A DNA stretch of 40,068 nucleotides from Nitrospirota bacterium. GTDB taxonomy: Bacteria; Nitrospirota; Nitrospiria; Nitrospirales; Nitrospiraceae. The DNA is taken from positions 1 through 40,068 of the forward strand of contig JAPLLI010000086.1 in assembly GCA_026387615.1 (NCBI GenBank), written 5' to 3'. Position numbers and translations under genes: made by a program. Under the pieces are notes generated by a model. It saw only the letters and a list, made by a program, of their open reading frames with translations, had not been told where the DNA came from and ran no database searches. Shown here piece after piece: positions 25,940 through 32,985 of the stretch (position 1 is the first letter of the stretch; every line of letters starts with the position of its first letter).

Positions 25940-25945
25940 TATAAT
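25940..25945 (+). promoter_or_regulatory. Perfect -10 hexamer 6 bp before a start codon
   Basis: TATAAT at 25940-25945 is followed by 6 bp and the ATG at 25952, so transcription would begin at or beside the start codon. No ribosome-binding site is present, as in a leaderless mRNA. No good -35 is visible. Confidence 0.45.
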
Positions 25946-25951
25946 CCCTCA

Positions 25952-26518
25952 ATGTGTATTCTCTCCCGCACACTGCCTCTCTATGTTCTCTTCGGCGGCC
26001 TGATCCTGGGGACGGCCGGTCTGGACTGGGCTCAAGTGCCGGCTCGTGCCGCCACCCAGCCTGGACCCATTGGCGCGTCGATGGCCGTCCTGGCCATGCT
26101 GCAAGATGCCGAGGTGCTTCCGCCCGAAGACACGCCCGAGGCAAATCGCGTGATTAAAGCGGTCATCCAATTTCAATCGGTCTTCATGAAGAGTCCTGAT
26201 CCTGCCGTGCGCGCCTTTCTGAGTCAGGCGCTGGCAGCACAAGGGGCCGGCTCTGCCGACGACACCCTGTCCAGATTTCGTGCATTAGGCTGGACTTCTG
26301 AGGTGCTGGAGGCGCTCAATAGGCAGTGGACGGCTACGGCGGCCGAGCAGCGAGCGATGTTGGCGCCAGGCTTTGGCCAATTCAACGTCAGTCTAGAAGA
26401 TTTCGATCAATTGACGGGACTCGTCACGAAGGCAGGGACTGCCTTCAGGCAACGGGGTCAGACGATTCACCAAGTGTTTGCGCAGCGACGGCGGGAGATG
26501 CCGGGCGGCGCACCATAA
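25952..26518 (+). CDS. Secreted protein of unknown function (188 aa)
   Basis: The ATG at 25952 starts a signal peptide (LPLYVLFGGLILGTAGLDWA, cut near ARA). The ATG at 25922 has no ribosome-binding site and precedes the TATAAT, so it is less likely. The mature part is helical and soluble: EANRVIKAVIQFQSVFMKS, then VRAFLSQALAAQGA, then LNRQWTATAAEQRAMLAPG. It is not recognised as a known family. It ends 19 bp before the Lrp-type gene, so the two are co-transcribed. The lack of any ribosome-binding site is unusual among the genes of this window. Confidence 0.72.
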   Translation: MCILSRTLPLYVLFGGLILGTAGLDWAQVPARAATQPGPIGASMAVLAMLQDAEVLPPEDTPEANRVIKAVIQFQSVFMKSPDPAVRAFLSQALAAQGAGSADDTLSRFRALGWTSEVLEALNRQWTATAAEQRAMLAPGFGQFNVSLEDFDQLTGLVTKAGTAFRQRGQTIHQVFAQRRREMPGGAP

Positions 26519-26537
26519 CCACAACAGGGAGGACGCA

Positions 26538-26774
26538 ATGGCCACGAAAGCTTATATCCTGATCAAGGTCAAAGCCGGACGGACGAAAGACGTGCTGCAA
26601 TCCCTCAAGCGCCTTCCCGGCGTCGAGCAGGCCCACTCCTGCTTCGGGCGACCGGATATCATTGTCTTCATCGGCGTGGCGGATGAGCGGGCTCTCTCGG
26701 ATGTCGTGATCACGAAAATTCACCAGATCGAGGGAGTGGAAGAAACAGACACGCACATCGTCGCCGACGCCTAG
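26538..26774 (+). CDS. Stand-alone Lrp/AsnC-type ligand-binding (RAM) domain protein
   Basis: The 78-residue product (ATG 26538, AGGGAGG upstream) is a beta-alpha-beta-beta-alpha-beta domain like the C-terminal half of Lrp/AsnC regulators (YILIKVKAGRTKDVLQSLKR, GRPDIIVFIGV, VVITKIHQIEGVEETDTHIV), without the DNA-binding helix-turn-helix. Stand-alone copies form octameric rings that bind amino acids. It follows the secreted protein gene by 19 bp. The 3' end is immediately followed by a short repeat element (26784-26836). Confidence 0.9.
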   Translation: MATKAYILIKVKAGRTKDVLQSLKRLPGVEQAHSCFGRPDIIVFIGVADERALSDVVITKIHQIEGVEETDTHIVADA

Positions 26775-26783
26775 CAAAAATGT

Positions 26784-26836
26784 TTGTCGCTTGTCGCTCG
26801 TCGCTCGTCGTTCGCGAACGACGCTTCACGCTTCAC
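26784..26836. repeat. Structured 7-bp repeat element spanning a gene end
   Basis: Four tandem copies of a TTGTCGC/TCGTCGC-like heptamer (26784-26811) run into an 18-bp perfect palindrome CGTCGTTCGCGAACGACG (26806-26823). Heptamers of the type ACGCTTC follow, and ACGAGCGAC then pairs back with GTCGCTCGT. The element fills the gap between two convergent genes and supplies the final codons and stop of the oxidoreductase gene. Confidence 0.6.
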
Positions 26837-27821
26837 GAGCGACGGCACCGACGTTGACGGTGGCCCCGCCCTGTTCTGCCGAACGGTAACAGGCGTCGGC
26901 CACCTCAACGGCGCGGCACCCATCCAGCCCGGTAATCGGCGGTGGCGTCTTCGTTTCGATGGCAGAGACGAAGGCACGAAGCGCCGCAAGAATCGTCTGC
27001 TGCGGTTGGACGATCCATTCTTGAGGGACAGCGTTCCCGATGACGCCTGTCACTCGCTGGTGATGCCAATCAGCCGTGAGCTGCCCCTTTGTTCCCACCC
27101 ACTCGGTCCTCGCCACCCTGCCGGATTCAACTCGTGCAATGTCCATAACGCATCGCAGGCCACTCTCTGTATGGGCCTGCACGAGCGCCAGGGTCTCCGG
27201 CGCCAGAGGCGGACATTGGTCCATCTCACAGCGGACATCCACGATGGACTCGCCGGTGAGGAATGGCACTAAGTCCAAGAGGTGAACCCCCAATTCCAAA
27301 AGCGCCCCTCGCTGACCCGGCATCGATGACCAAGCCTGAGCACTGGCTTTCGCTTCAATCCGGCTGCTGAAGGTGGCGTAACGAAGCCGGCCAATTTCAG
27401 GGAGATGCTCTTTCAGCAGAAGAATCGTCCGGTCAAAACGCAGGGTCTGCGCAGTCATGAGCAACAGGCCAGCCTCTTCTGCCGCCCGCACTATGGCTCG
27501 TGCTTCGCGGCCTGTCGGCGCTAACGGCTTTTCAATGAGCAGTGGTTTTCCCGCTTTCACAGCAGCCAGACAGACCTCAAGGCAAAGCGCAGGAGGCGTG
27601 ACCACCACGACTGCGTGGACCGCCGGATCGGCGATCAAATCGCGATAGTCTCCATACATCGGGATCTCGCGCGTTGGAAGATTGCCTACCCCCTCCCCGA
27701 TCCGTTTCCGGCAGAGAGCCGCGAGGCTCACTCCTGGCAGATCATGCAACAGATGATGCATATACCGGCTGCCATGGCGGCCGACACCGATAAGCCCGAT
27801 TCCAAGCGACCTGGTCGTCAT
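26826..27821 (-). CDS. Gfo/Idh/MocA-family oxidoreductase
   Basis: The 331-residue product has an N-terminal Rossmann fold with GLIGVGRHGSRYM (the nucleotide loop) and AVVVVTPPALCLEVCLAAVK. The conserved EKPLAPTGREARAIV motif bears the catalytic-site Lys of the family, and a beta-sheet C-terminal domain (LLELGVHLLDLVPFLTGE) follows. It is NAD(P)-dependent and probably acts on a sugar or inositol-like substrate; the substrate is not readable. The ATG at 27821 has AGGGGGAAT upstream. The last residues (VAREA) and the TGA lie in a repeat element. It diverges from the dienelactone-hydrolase-like gene with a 196-bp gap. Confidence 0.9.
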   Translation of the reverse strand: MTTRSLGIGLIGVGRHGSRYMHHLLHDLPGVSLAALCRKRIGEGVGNLPTREIPMYGDYRDLIADPAVHAVVVVTPPALCLEVCLAAVKAGKPLLIEKPLAPTGREARAIVRAAEEAGLLLMTAQTLRFDRTILLLKEHLPEIGRLRYATFSSRIEAKASAQAWSSMPGQRGALLELGVHLLDLVPFLTGESIVDVRCEMDQCPPLAPETLALVQAHTESGLRCVMDIARVESGRVARTEWVGTKGQLTADWHHQRVTGVIGNAVPQEWIVQPQQTILAALRAFVSAIETKTPPPITGLDGCRAVEVADACYRSAEQGGATVNVGAVAREA

Positions 27822-27895
27822 AGATTCCCCCTTGCAGGAAAACTGTAATGGCTCGCACAGGCTGGGTCAACCCACAGCCATCCAGGATGGTCCGA

Positions 27896-27925
27896 TTGAC
27901 AACCCGACAGCCCGGTCCCTATAGT
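27896..27925 (+). promoter_or_regulatory. Sigma70-type promoter of the DLH-like gene
   Basis: TTGACA (27896-27901) and TATAGT (27920-27925) are separated by 18 bp. It is the best promoter match in the window. Transcription would start near 27932, inside the tandem repeat. Confidence 0.65.
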
Positions 27926-27960
27926 ACGCGCGCGTTGTATCAGTACGCGCGCGTTGTATC
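27923..27960. repeat. Perfect 19-bp tandem duplication at a promoter
   Basis: AGTACGCGCGCGTTGTATC occurs twice without a gap (27923-27941, 27942-27960). Each copy contains the palindrome ACGCGCGCGT. The first copy overlaps the end of the -10 hexamer and the expected start of transcription. It could be a double operator or a simple duplication by slippage. Confidence 0.85.
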
Positions 27961-28017
27961 GGCCCTGTCTGAAGAGGGCGCACCTTGCAAAGCCTTGATA
28001 GGAAAGAGATTGCCCCC

Positions 28018-28815
28018 ATGATATCCACCATTGCTCCCTTTACCTTAGATCAAATCGGTACCGGCACCGCACGCTTTCCAAGCGGCGTGGCCATCCCGAC
28101 GCTGACGGATGCCGCGGTCGATCCCTATATCCAGACCCGCGTCTCAAAACATGTGCATGTGGAATGTGTGCAGTTCTGGCCCCAGCCAAAGGGGCTCTAC
28201 CCAGGGCTGGTCCTCCTGCATGAAGAATGGGGGCTGACCTCGCAAATCAAGGATCTCGGCGCCAGACTGGCCTGCGAAGGCTACGGGGTCATCATTCCCA
28301 ACTTGTACGGGCGATTGGGCGGCATGGTGACGGCGAATGCAGAAGTGGCAGACGCGCTCATGGCCAAGCTGAACGAGACCCTCGTGTTGCAAGACATCAA
28401 TTCCTGCTGCGAGTTTCTGAATACGCGCGACCACATCAAGCAAAATATCCACGGAGTCGTCGGCTACGGCATGGGCGGATCCTATGCGATTCGCTTTGCC
28501 TGTCAGCGGAAACGGCTCAGAGCGGCGGTCTCCTATTACGGGCGGGTGGCGCAGCCAGCGACCGAGATCAAAGATTTGTACCCTCCCCTGCTCTATCACC
28601 AGGCAGGGCAGGATCAGTGGGTGCCCAGTGGAGATGTCGACCGGCTTCGCGCCGCTGCGGCCGAATATAAAAAACGTGTCGAGATCAAAACCTATCCCAA
28701 TGCCCCCCATGCGTTTTGCAATGAGCAACGGGTAGAGAGCTATCGTGCCGATGCAACAGCAGAAGCCTGGGAAACAACGGCCGCGTTTCTCAAGACCTGC
28801 TTCAAGGGCCTCTAG
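28018..28815 (+). CDS. Dienelactone-hydrolase-like alpha/beta-hydrolase without nucleophile
   Basis: The 265-residue product (ATG 28018, GGAAAGAG upstream) has the DLH fold: LVLLHEEWGL near the oxyanion region, GVIIPNLYGR, AVSYYGR, and YHQAGQDQWVP with D199 as the acid and H231 in APHAF as the base. At the nucleophile elbow the family reads G-x-C-x-G-G (or Ser), but here it is GYGMGG, with Gly at position 151. The catalytic Cys/Ser is absent although Asp and His remain, so hydrolysis by the usual route is unlikely. It may be a binding protein or use another residue. The next gene starts 65 bp downstream and the promoter is at 27896. Confidence 0.9.
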   Translation: MISTIAPFTLDQIGTGTARFPSGVAIPTLTDAAVDPYIQTRVSKHVHVECVQFWPQPKGLYPGLVLLHEEWGLTSQIKDLGARLACEGYGVIIPNLYGRLGGMVTANAEVADALMAKLNETLVLQDINSCCEFLNTRDHIKQNIHGVVGYGMGGSYAIRFACQRKRLRAAVSYYGRVAQPATEIKDLYPPLLYHQAGQDQWVPSGDVDRLRAAAAEYKKRVEIKTYPNAPHAFCNEQRVESYRADATAEAWETTAAFLKTCFKGL

Positions 28816-28880
28816 CCACTTCCCCCATTGCGGCACAGCTCAGCTTGAGGGCACAAGCAAAAGGACGATAGAGGAGTTCC

Positions 28881-29852
28881 ATGCGCCATCACGTGAGATC
28901 CCTTCCACCGGTCCCTTCCAGAATCTGGCTTGCCCTTGCGATCCTGACCGTCTCTATCATCACCTCCTGGCTCACGGCTGAGGCAGGCGAATCCCTGCCA
29001 AGCGCCACGCCGGATTTCCCCTCGCTCATGCGCCCCCAGGCCGATCAACTGGCCAAACTAGAGTCCAACAAAAGCGCGATCAATTTATTCGTGTCGGCAA
29101 TCGGTCCCTCCCTCCAACTGGGCGACGTGGCCAGAACATTGGGAACGACTGCGTTGCCGCCCAAGCTCACCAAAGAACTCCTGGTGCCGGATCTGACGGG
29201 GGCGGTCCAACGATTGATGGGCAGTCTGGCAGCCTGGCATCTTGCCTCAACCGTGCGGCAAGCGATCAGGGAACGTCAATTCGCAACCGTGACCGAGCGT
29301 CTGTCGGGAACCACCGCATCACGAGCCTGGCTCGATCAACAGGATAACGTGTCCTGGCATGACCAGTTGAAGCAACTCGGCGAGGCGATCGCCTCGCCGG
29401 AATGGGCCCAGGGACAGCAGGGAGAACCGGCATCGGCTCTGGCGATGACTGTTTTGGAGCGAGTCACCAGCCTGGAGGTGGAGGCCCTGCAGGCCAGCTA
29501 CAAAGAATGGGATCGGATCAGGAATTGGAAGGATCGGGTGCGGGGACTCCGCGGACAGACCCGCCTCTGCGGAACCTGGCAATGGATCATTCACAACCAC
29601 CAGCAGCACCATCAAGAGCAGAAGCTCTCGCTCCTCTTTCCACCGGTCGGCGCGGCGCAACCGACCCCCGGTCTCGTAGAAACGATCGTACTGGGCGATA
29701 ATGTCTATTTACGGTGGGAGATCGACGGCCAGGCCCAGGAAGACAGTCTGCAATTCAGCAAAGAAGGTCAGCGGCTCGAAGGAACTTTTGTGAACTCCCA
29801 GGGTGGCTGGGGATCCATCAGTGGAAAGAGATCGGCTGGCTGTACGCCTTAA
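28881..29852 (+). CDS. Secreted protein of unknown function (323 aa)
   Basis: I do not recognise the family. The ATG at 28881 has GAGGAG 5 bp upstream. An N-terminal signal (WLALAILTVSIITSWLTAEA) is followed by a helical region of about 180 residues with TPR-free amphipathic helices, then a C-terminal beta-rich domain. That domain has the pattern CGTWQWIIHN ... GDNVYLRWEIDGQ ... EGTFVNSQGGWGSISGKR, like a small lipocalin-type or extracellular barrel with a GTW motif. It is exported to the periplasm, with two Cys residues (CGTW and the C-terminal GCTP) that could form a disulfide. It lies 65 bp after the DLH-like gene on the same strand. Confidence 0.78.
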   Translation: MRHHVRSLPPVPSRIWLALAILTVSIITSWLTAEAGESLPSATPDFPSLMRPQADQLAKLESNKSAINLFVSAIGPSLQLGDVARTLGTTALPPKLTKELLVPDLTGAVQRLMGSLAAWHLASTVRQAIRERQFATVTERLSGTTASRAWLDQQDNVSWHDQLKQLGEAIASPEWAQGQQGEPASALAMTVLERVTSLEVEALQASYKEWDRIRNWKDRVRGLRGQTRLCGTWQWIIHNHQQHHQEQKLSLLFPPVGAAQPTPGLVETIVLGDNVYLRWEIDGQAQEDSLQFSKEGQRLEGTFVNSQGGWGSISGKRSAGCTP

Positions 29853-29894
29853 CGTAGCGCAGTAACGCGCGAGATTGGCGAAAAGGGCGCGATC

Positions 29895-30302
29895 CTAAGT
29901 TTTCCCCGTCTCGCGTATCGCACTTCGCCAAACTCGCCAGCCCAACAGCAACCAGCCTGCCAGGAACGCCGCCCCTCCGATCGGTGTCACCGCTCCCATC
30001 CAGCGAACTCCTGCCAGAGACACCACGTAGAGACTGCCGGAAAAAAGAACAATGCCGATGGTGAAAAGCCATCCGGTCTGTTCAAGCCGTTGCCCCGGGT
30101 AACGATCGATTGCCCAAGCCACGATACAGAGTCCGAACGCATGATACATCTGGTAGCGGGTGGCTGTGTCGAAGACTTGCAGTCTGTGCTCATCCAGAAT
30201 TTCTTTTAGCGCATGGGCGCCGAACGCGCCGGCCGCAACCGCCAGTCCCGCAAAGGCCGATCCCAGCACCAGGAATCGTTGGGAAAGCGAACGACCGATC
30301 AT
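29895..30302 (-). CDS. DUF423 membrane protein
   Basis: The 135-residue product (ATG 30302, GGAGG 5 bp upstream) matches the DUF423/YgdD family: AAGAFGAHALKEILDEHRL, then TATRYQMYHAFGLCIVAWAI, and a Gly-rich C-terminal span (AVTPIGGAAFLAGWLLLGW). There are four predicted membrane segments. The function of the family is unknown; it is in the inner membrane. It stands alone between the convergent secreted-protein gene and tRNA-Leu on the same strand. Confidence 0.9.
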   Translation of the reverse strand: MIGRSLSQRFLVLGSAFAGLAVAAGAFGAHALKEILDEHRLQVFDTATRYQMYHAFGLCIVAWAIDRYPGQRLEQTGWLFTIGIVLFSGSLYVVSLAGVRWMGAVTPIGGAAFLAGWLLLGWRVWRSAIRETGKT

Positions 30303-30354
30303 GAGATCCTCCAACGGATAGGATGAAGTGAACGTTTAGGGGAATAGGGCGCGA

Positions 30355-30443
30355 TGGTGGGGATGGAGGGGCTTGAACCCTCACGTCGATTGCTCGACTC
30401 AGGATTTTAAGTCCTGTGCGTATGCCAATTTCGCCACATCCCC
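30355..30443 (-). tRNA. tRNA-Leu (anticodon UAA)
   Basis: An 89-nt class II tRNA with encoded CCA. Acceptor GGGGATG pairs with CATCCCC. The anticodon stem CAGGA/TCCTG holds loop CTTAAAA with anticodon TAA (30409-30407 read on the minus strand). The long variable arm GTCGAGCAATCGAC and the T loop TTCAAGC are normal for Leu. Confidence 0.97.
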
Positions 30444-30677
30444 TCGCCATCTTCGATGGCAACGAGATGGGATAATCCCACGAAGGAGAGGAGAGCCGCA
30501 AGCCTGAAGGAGAGAGAAGACCTTTGCCTCTGTCAATGCCAGAATCCAGCAACAGGCTCAAGAGGCAGAACGCTGGAATCGTGGAGCGAGACGCTCGTCT
30601 CACTGGCCAACAGCCTGCACCAGGAATGGCACAGACTGTTGGCGAAATCTATCAGCTGAAACGACACATCGATCGGC

Positions 30678-30938
30678 TTAGACCGCTTCGATCCGCGCGC
30701 GCGGATCGTCCTTCCGGATGAGAGCCTTGCTGCGATCCACGACGTCTTTCACGCCAGATTGGACGGAGCGGCTCCAGCGAGTCGCCTGCACTTGCGCCTT
30801 CTTCGCATAGCGACTGATATCCCGACGGGTCTCTGCTCCCGCTTTCGGCGCGAAGAGCAAACCAATTCCCGCTCCGATCACTGCCCCACCTGCCACCAAC
30901 GCTGCGACCTTTGCCACCTGACGTCCCTGGTCTGACAT
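30678..30938 (-). CDS. YtxH-like small membrane protein (86 aa)
   Basis: The ATG at 30938 has AAGGAGGTG 5 bp upstream and starts MSDQGRQVAKVAALVAGGAV, a single glycine-rich membrane helix. LLFAPKAGAETRRDISRYAK follows, the hallmark of the YtxH family (PF12732), and then a basic amphipathic tail. Members are associated with stress response in Gram-positive bacteria and are widespread in other phyla; the role is unknown. The open frame extends upstream to 31061 but has no supporting start there. It is transcribed alone. Confidence 0.85.
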   Translation of the reverse strand: MSDQGRQVAKVAALVAGGAVIGAGIGLLFAPKAGAETRRDISRYAKKAQVQATRWSRSVQSGVKDVVDRSKALIRKDDPRARIEAV

Positions 30939-31271
30939 GGTGCACCTCCTTGAAACGGTTAAATGAAGGACTGCGATTTCGGCACCCACGCACTCATGCC
31001 CGATCCCTACGCAGTAACCATGCCAGACGGAAAACCATGAGAATATCCTCTGATTCTTCACCTGCCTCCCTCTGCGATTAGGACTGTTTAATTTTCAGTT
31101 GTGTTTTCCTCACAGGTCAAGACACAGGCGTGACAGAAAACCAACAGCCGAATAACAGGGTTCAACCCGGCTCTCCACAACGATCAGGCAGCTCTCCTGC
31201 CGGGACTTCCGCCTGGTTGCAATGGGCCAGTGCCTCCCCTATGATCCTGCAACAAATCACATGAGGCACGC

Positions 31272-32084
31272 ATGAACTGGTTGCACGAGATCCCGTACCC
31301 CAACATTAGCCCGGTTTTTTTTGAGCTGGGGCCCCTGCAGTTTCGCTGGTATGGCTTGATGTACCTGATCGGGCTGGCCAGCGCCTACTTCCTGATCACG
31401 CGTCGAGTCGAGTCGAAGGGGCTGCCCCTTACCAGAGATCAAGTCTACGATATGGTCGTGTGGGCTGCCTTAGGGGTGTTCATCGGGGGACGGATCGGCT
31501 ATACGCTCTTCTATAATTTTTCGTACTACGTGCAACATCCGGCCAAGATTCTGGCAGTCTGGGAAGGGGGCATGTCTTTCCACGGCGGACTGCTCGGCGT
31601 CATCGTCGCCTTGTTTTGGTTCAGCCAACGGCAGCAGATTCCCGCCTACACCGTCGCAGACTTGGCAGCGGCTGCCACGCCGATCGGGCTAGGCTTCGGA
31701 CGGCTGGGCAATTTCATCAATGGGGAATTATACGGCCGAGCCACCGATGCCGATTGGTGCATGGTGTTTCCGCACGGAGGGCCTGTCTGCCGCCATCCCT
31801 CGCAACTCTATGAAGCGGGCCTTGAAGGGCTGCTCCTCTTCACCCTTCTCTGGGTGATTGCAAAGACCCTGCCGCCGCCTGGGACGATTTTCTGGAGTTT
31901 TATCGCCGGCTACGGATTGTGCCGCATGATCGTAGAATTCTTTCGCGAACCGGATGCCCACCTGGGCTTCATCCTGGGCTCCTTCTCCATGGGACAACTC
32001 CTCTCCCTCCCCATGATCCTGGTGGGAGTCTTCATGCTCACGCTCGGCTACCAACGCCGCACCGTGATGCAGGCTAAATCTTAG
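31272..32084 (+). CDS. lgt: Prolipoprotein diacylglyceryl transferase
   Basis: The 270-residue inner-membrane enzyme transfers diacylglycerol from phosphatidylglycerol to the lipobox Cys of prolipoproteins, the first step for the several lipoproteins encoded nearby. Conserved motifs are visible: FRWYGLMYLIG, WEGGMSFHGGLLGV (with the essential His), GRLGNFINGELYGR (the Lgt signature) and the HPSQLYEAGLEG block. There are seven or so membrane segments. The ATG at 31272 has GAGG upstream. A bidirectional hairpin follows at 32091-32153. Confidence 0.97.
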   Translation: MNWLHEIPYPNISPVFFELGPLQFRWYGLMYLIGLASAYFLITRRVESKGLPLTRDQVYDMVVWAALGVFIGGRIGYTLFYNFSYYVQHPAKILAVWEGGMSFHGGLLGVIVALFWFSQRQQIPAYTVADLAAAATPIGLGFGRLGNFINGELYGRATDADWCMVFPHGGPVCRHPSQLYEAGLEGLLLFTLLWVIAKTLPPPGTIFWSFIAGYGLCRMIVEFFREPDAHLGFILGSFSMGQLLSLPMILVGVFMLTLGYQRRTVMQAKS

Positions 32085-32090
32085 GCAATT

Positions 32091-32153
32091 ACTCAGGCAG
32101 CTAGGCTGAAGGCCGCAAGAATCAACTTCAGCCTTCAGCCTAAACACCTGAGT
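32091..32153. terminator. Bidirectional hairpin between lgt and the metallopeptidase gene
   Basis: TAGGCTGAAGGC (32102-32113) and GCCTTCAGCCTA (32131-32142) form a perfect 12-bp stem. An outer 7-bp pair (ACTCAGG 32091-32097, CCTGAGT 32147-32153) encloses it. It lies between convergent genes, 7 bp past the lgt stop. No long T-run. Confidence 0.6.
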
Positions 32154-32163
32154 CGTTACAGCT

Positions 32164-32550
32164 TCAGTACGGCATGTCCTCGTCATCCAACCCCACATGG
32201 TGTCCGAGTTCATGGACCACCGTATCGCGGACCTCGTGCATGACGTCAGCCTTCGTCCGGCAGAGACGCAAAATAGGGCCTCGATAGATGGCAATGCGGG
32301 CAGGCAGCTCACCGGCAGGCTGAAAAAAGGACGCCTCGTCGACCGAGACTCCTTGATAGAGCCCCAGCAAATCGTCTCCTGATTCCAATTCAAGATCTTC
32401 CAGAACATCGGCAGGGGGTTCTTCTTCGACCACGATGGAGACCTCGCCGGCAAGCGACACGAATGGAGCGGGCAATCCGGCGAGCGCCTCTTGAATCCAC
32501 CCATCGAATTCCTCAGGCGAGATAGTCAAGATCGGTCGAGATCGTGGCAC
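32164..32550 (-). CDS. Zincin-like metallopeptidase (128 aa)
   Basis: The product matches the small 'possibl zinc metallo-peptidase' (MPN-unrelated, zincin_1) family. HELGHHVGLDD at residues 113-123 supplies two His and the catalytic Glu (HExxH) plus a third ligand Asp, and VRDTVVHE precedes it. The N-terminal ISPEEFDGWIQEALAGLP is the family's usual beginning. The GTG at 32550 has GAGG 7 bp upstream. It is a soluble cytoplasmic protein of unknown substrate. It follows the TPR lipoprotein gene at 18 bp on the same strand. Confidence 0.9.
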   Translation of the reverse strand: MPRSRPILTISPEEFDGWIQEALAGLPAPFVSLAGEVSIVVEEEPPADVLEDLELESGDDLLGLYQGVSVDEASFFQPAGELPARIAIYRGPILRLCRTKADVMHEVRDTVVHELGHHVGLDDEDMPY

Positions 32551-32568
32551 GCACGTTCCTCGCGATGG

Positions 32569-32973
32569 CTATTGCGGCTTGGGGTCCAAGTACGATTTCT
32601 TGCTGAGATCGTAATTGAAGCTGCTTGCACGAAGTGGCGGCGCATCCCAGATGACCTTGTTGCCCGGAGCCAGATTTGCCGCCTCCATATAATGTTTTTT
32701 CGCTTCAACTGTCTTGCCGGCACGATGCAATGTCGTGGCGAGATTATAATGGGCTTCCGCCAAGGTCGGCTCGGCGGCAATCGTTTGGCGATAAACCTGT
32801 TCCGCCTCGTCCCACTTTTGCGCCACGAACAACGCGTTACCTCGATCCAATTGCGTGGCCAAGGCAGGAGAGATTCCCGACGGAGCCGGCAAAACCGTGG
32901 GCGGTTTCTGTATCGGACTCGTACAGGCCACAAGAATCCCTATTCCGATGAGCCCTAACAATTTTGCGTTCAT
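32569..32973 (-). CDS. TPR-repeat lipoprotein (134 aa), paralogue of the gene at 6308
   Basis: The ATG at 32973 has GGGGGAG upstream. The lipoprotein signal ends ILVAC with Cys at residue 17. Two TPR-like repeats follow (FVAQKWDEAEQVYRQTIAAE, then AEAHYNLATTLHRAGKTVEA), with the shared tail HYMEAANLAPGNKVIWDAPP and a variable end. The gene lies 12 bp after addA, so it may share that transcript. The role is unknown. Confidence 0.85.
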   Translation of the reverse strand: MNAKLLGLIGIGILVACTSPIQKPPTVLPAPSGISPALATQLDRGNALFVAQKWDEAEQVYRQTIAAEPTLAEAHYNLATTLHRAGKTVEAKKHYMEAANLAPGNKVIWDAPPLRASSFNYDLSKKSYLDPKPQ

Positions 32974-32985
32974 AGGCGCCTCCCC

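Noticed and set aside
27923-27960. CRISPR array
   Set aside because: There are only two copies, they abut with no spacer, and no cas gene is present.
30444-30677. 67-codon open frames between tRNA-Leu and the YtxH gene
   Set aside because: No ribosome-binding site, no family resemblance, and the frames on both strands overlap one another.
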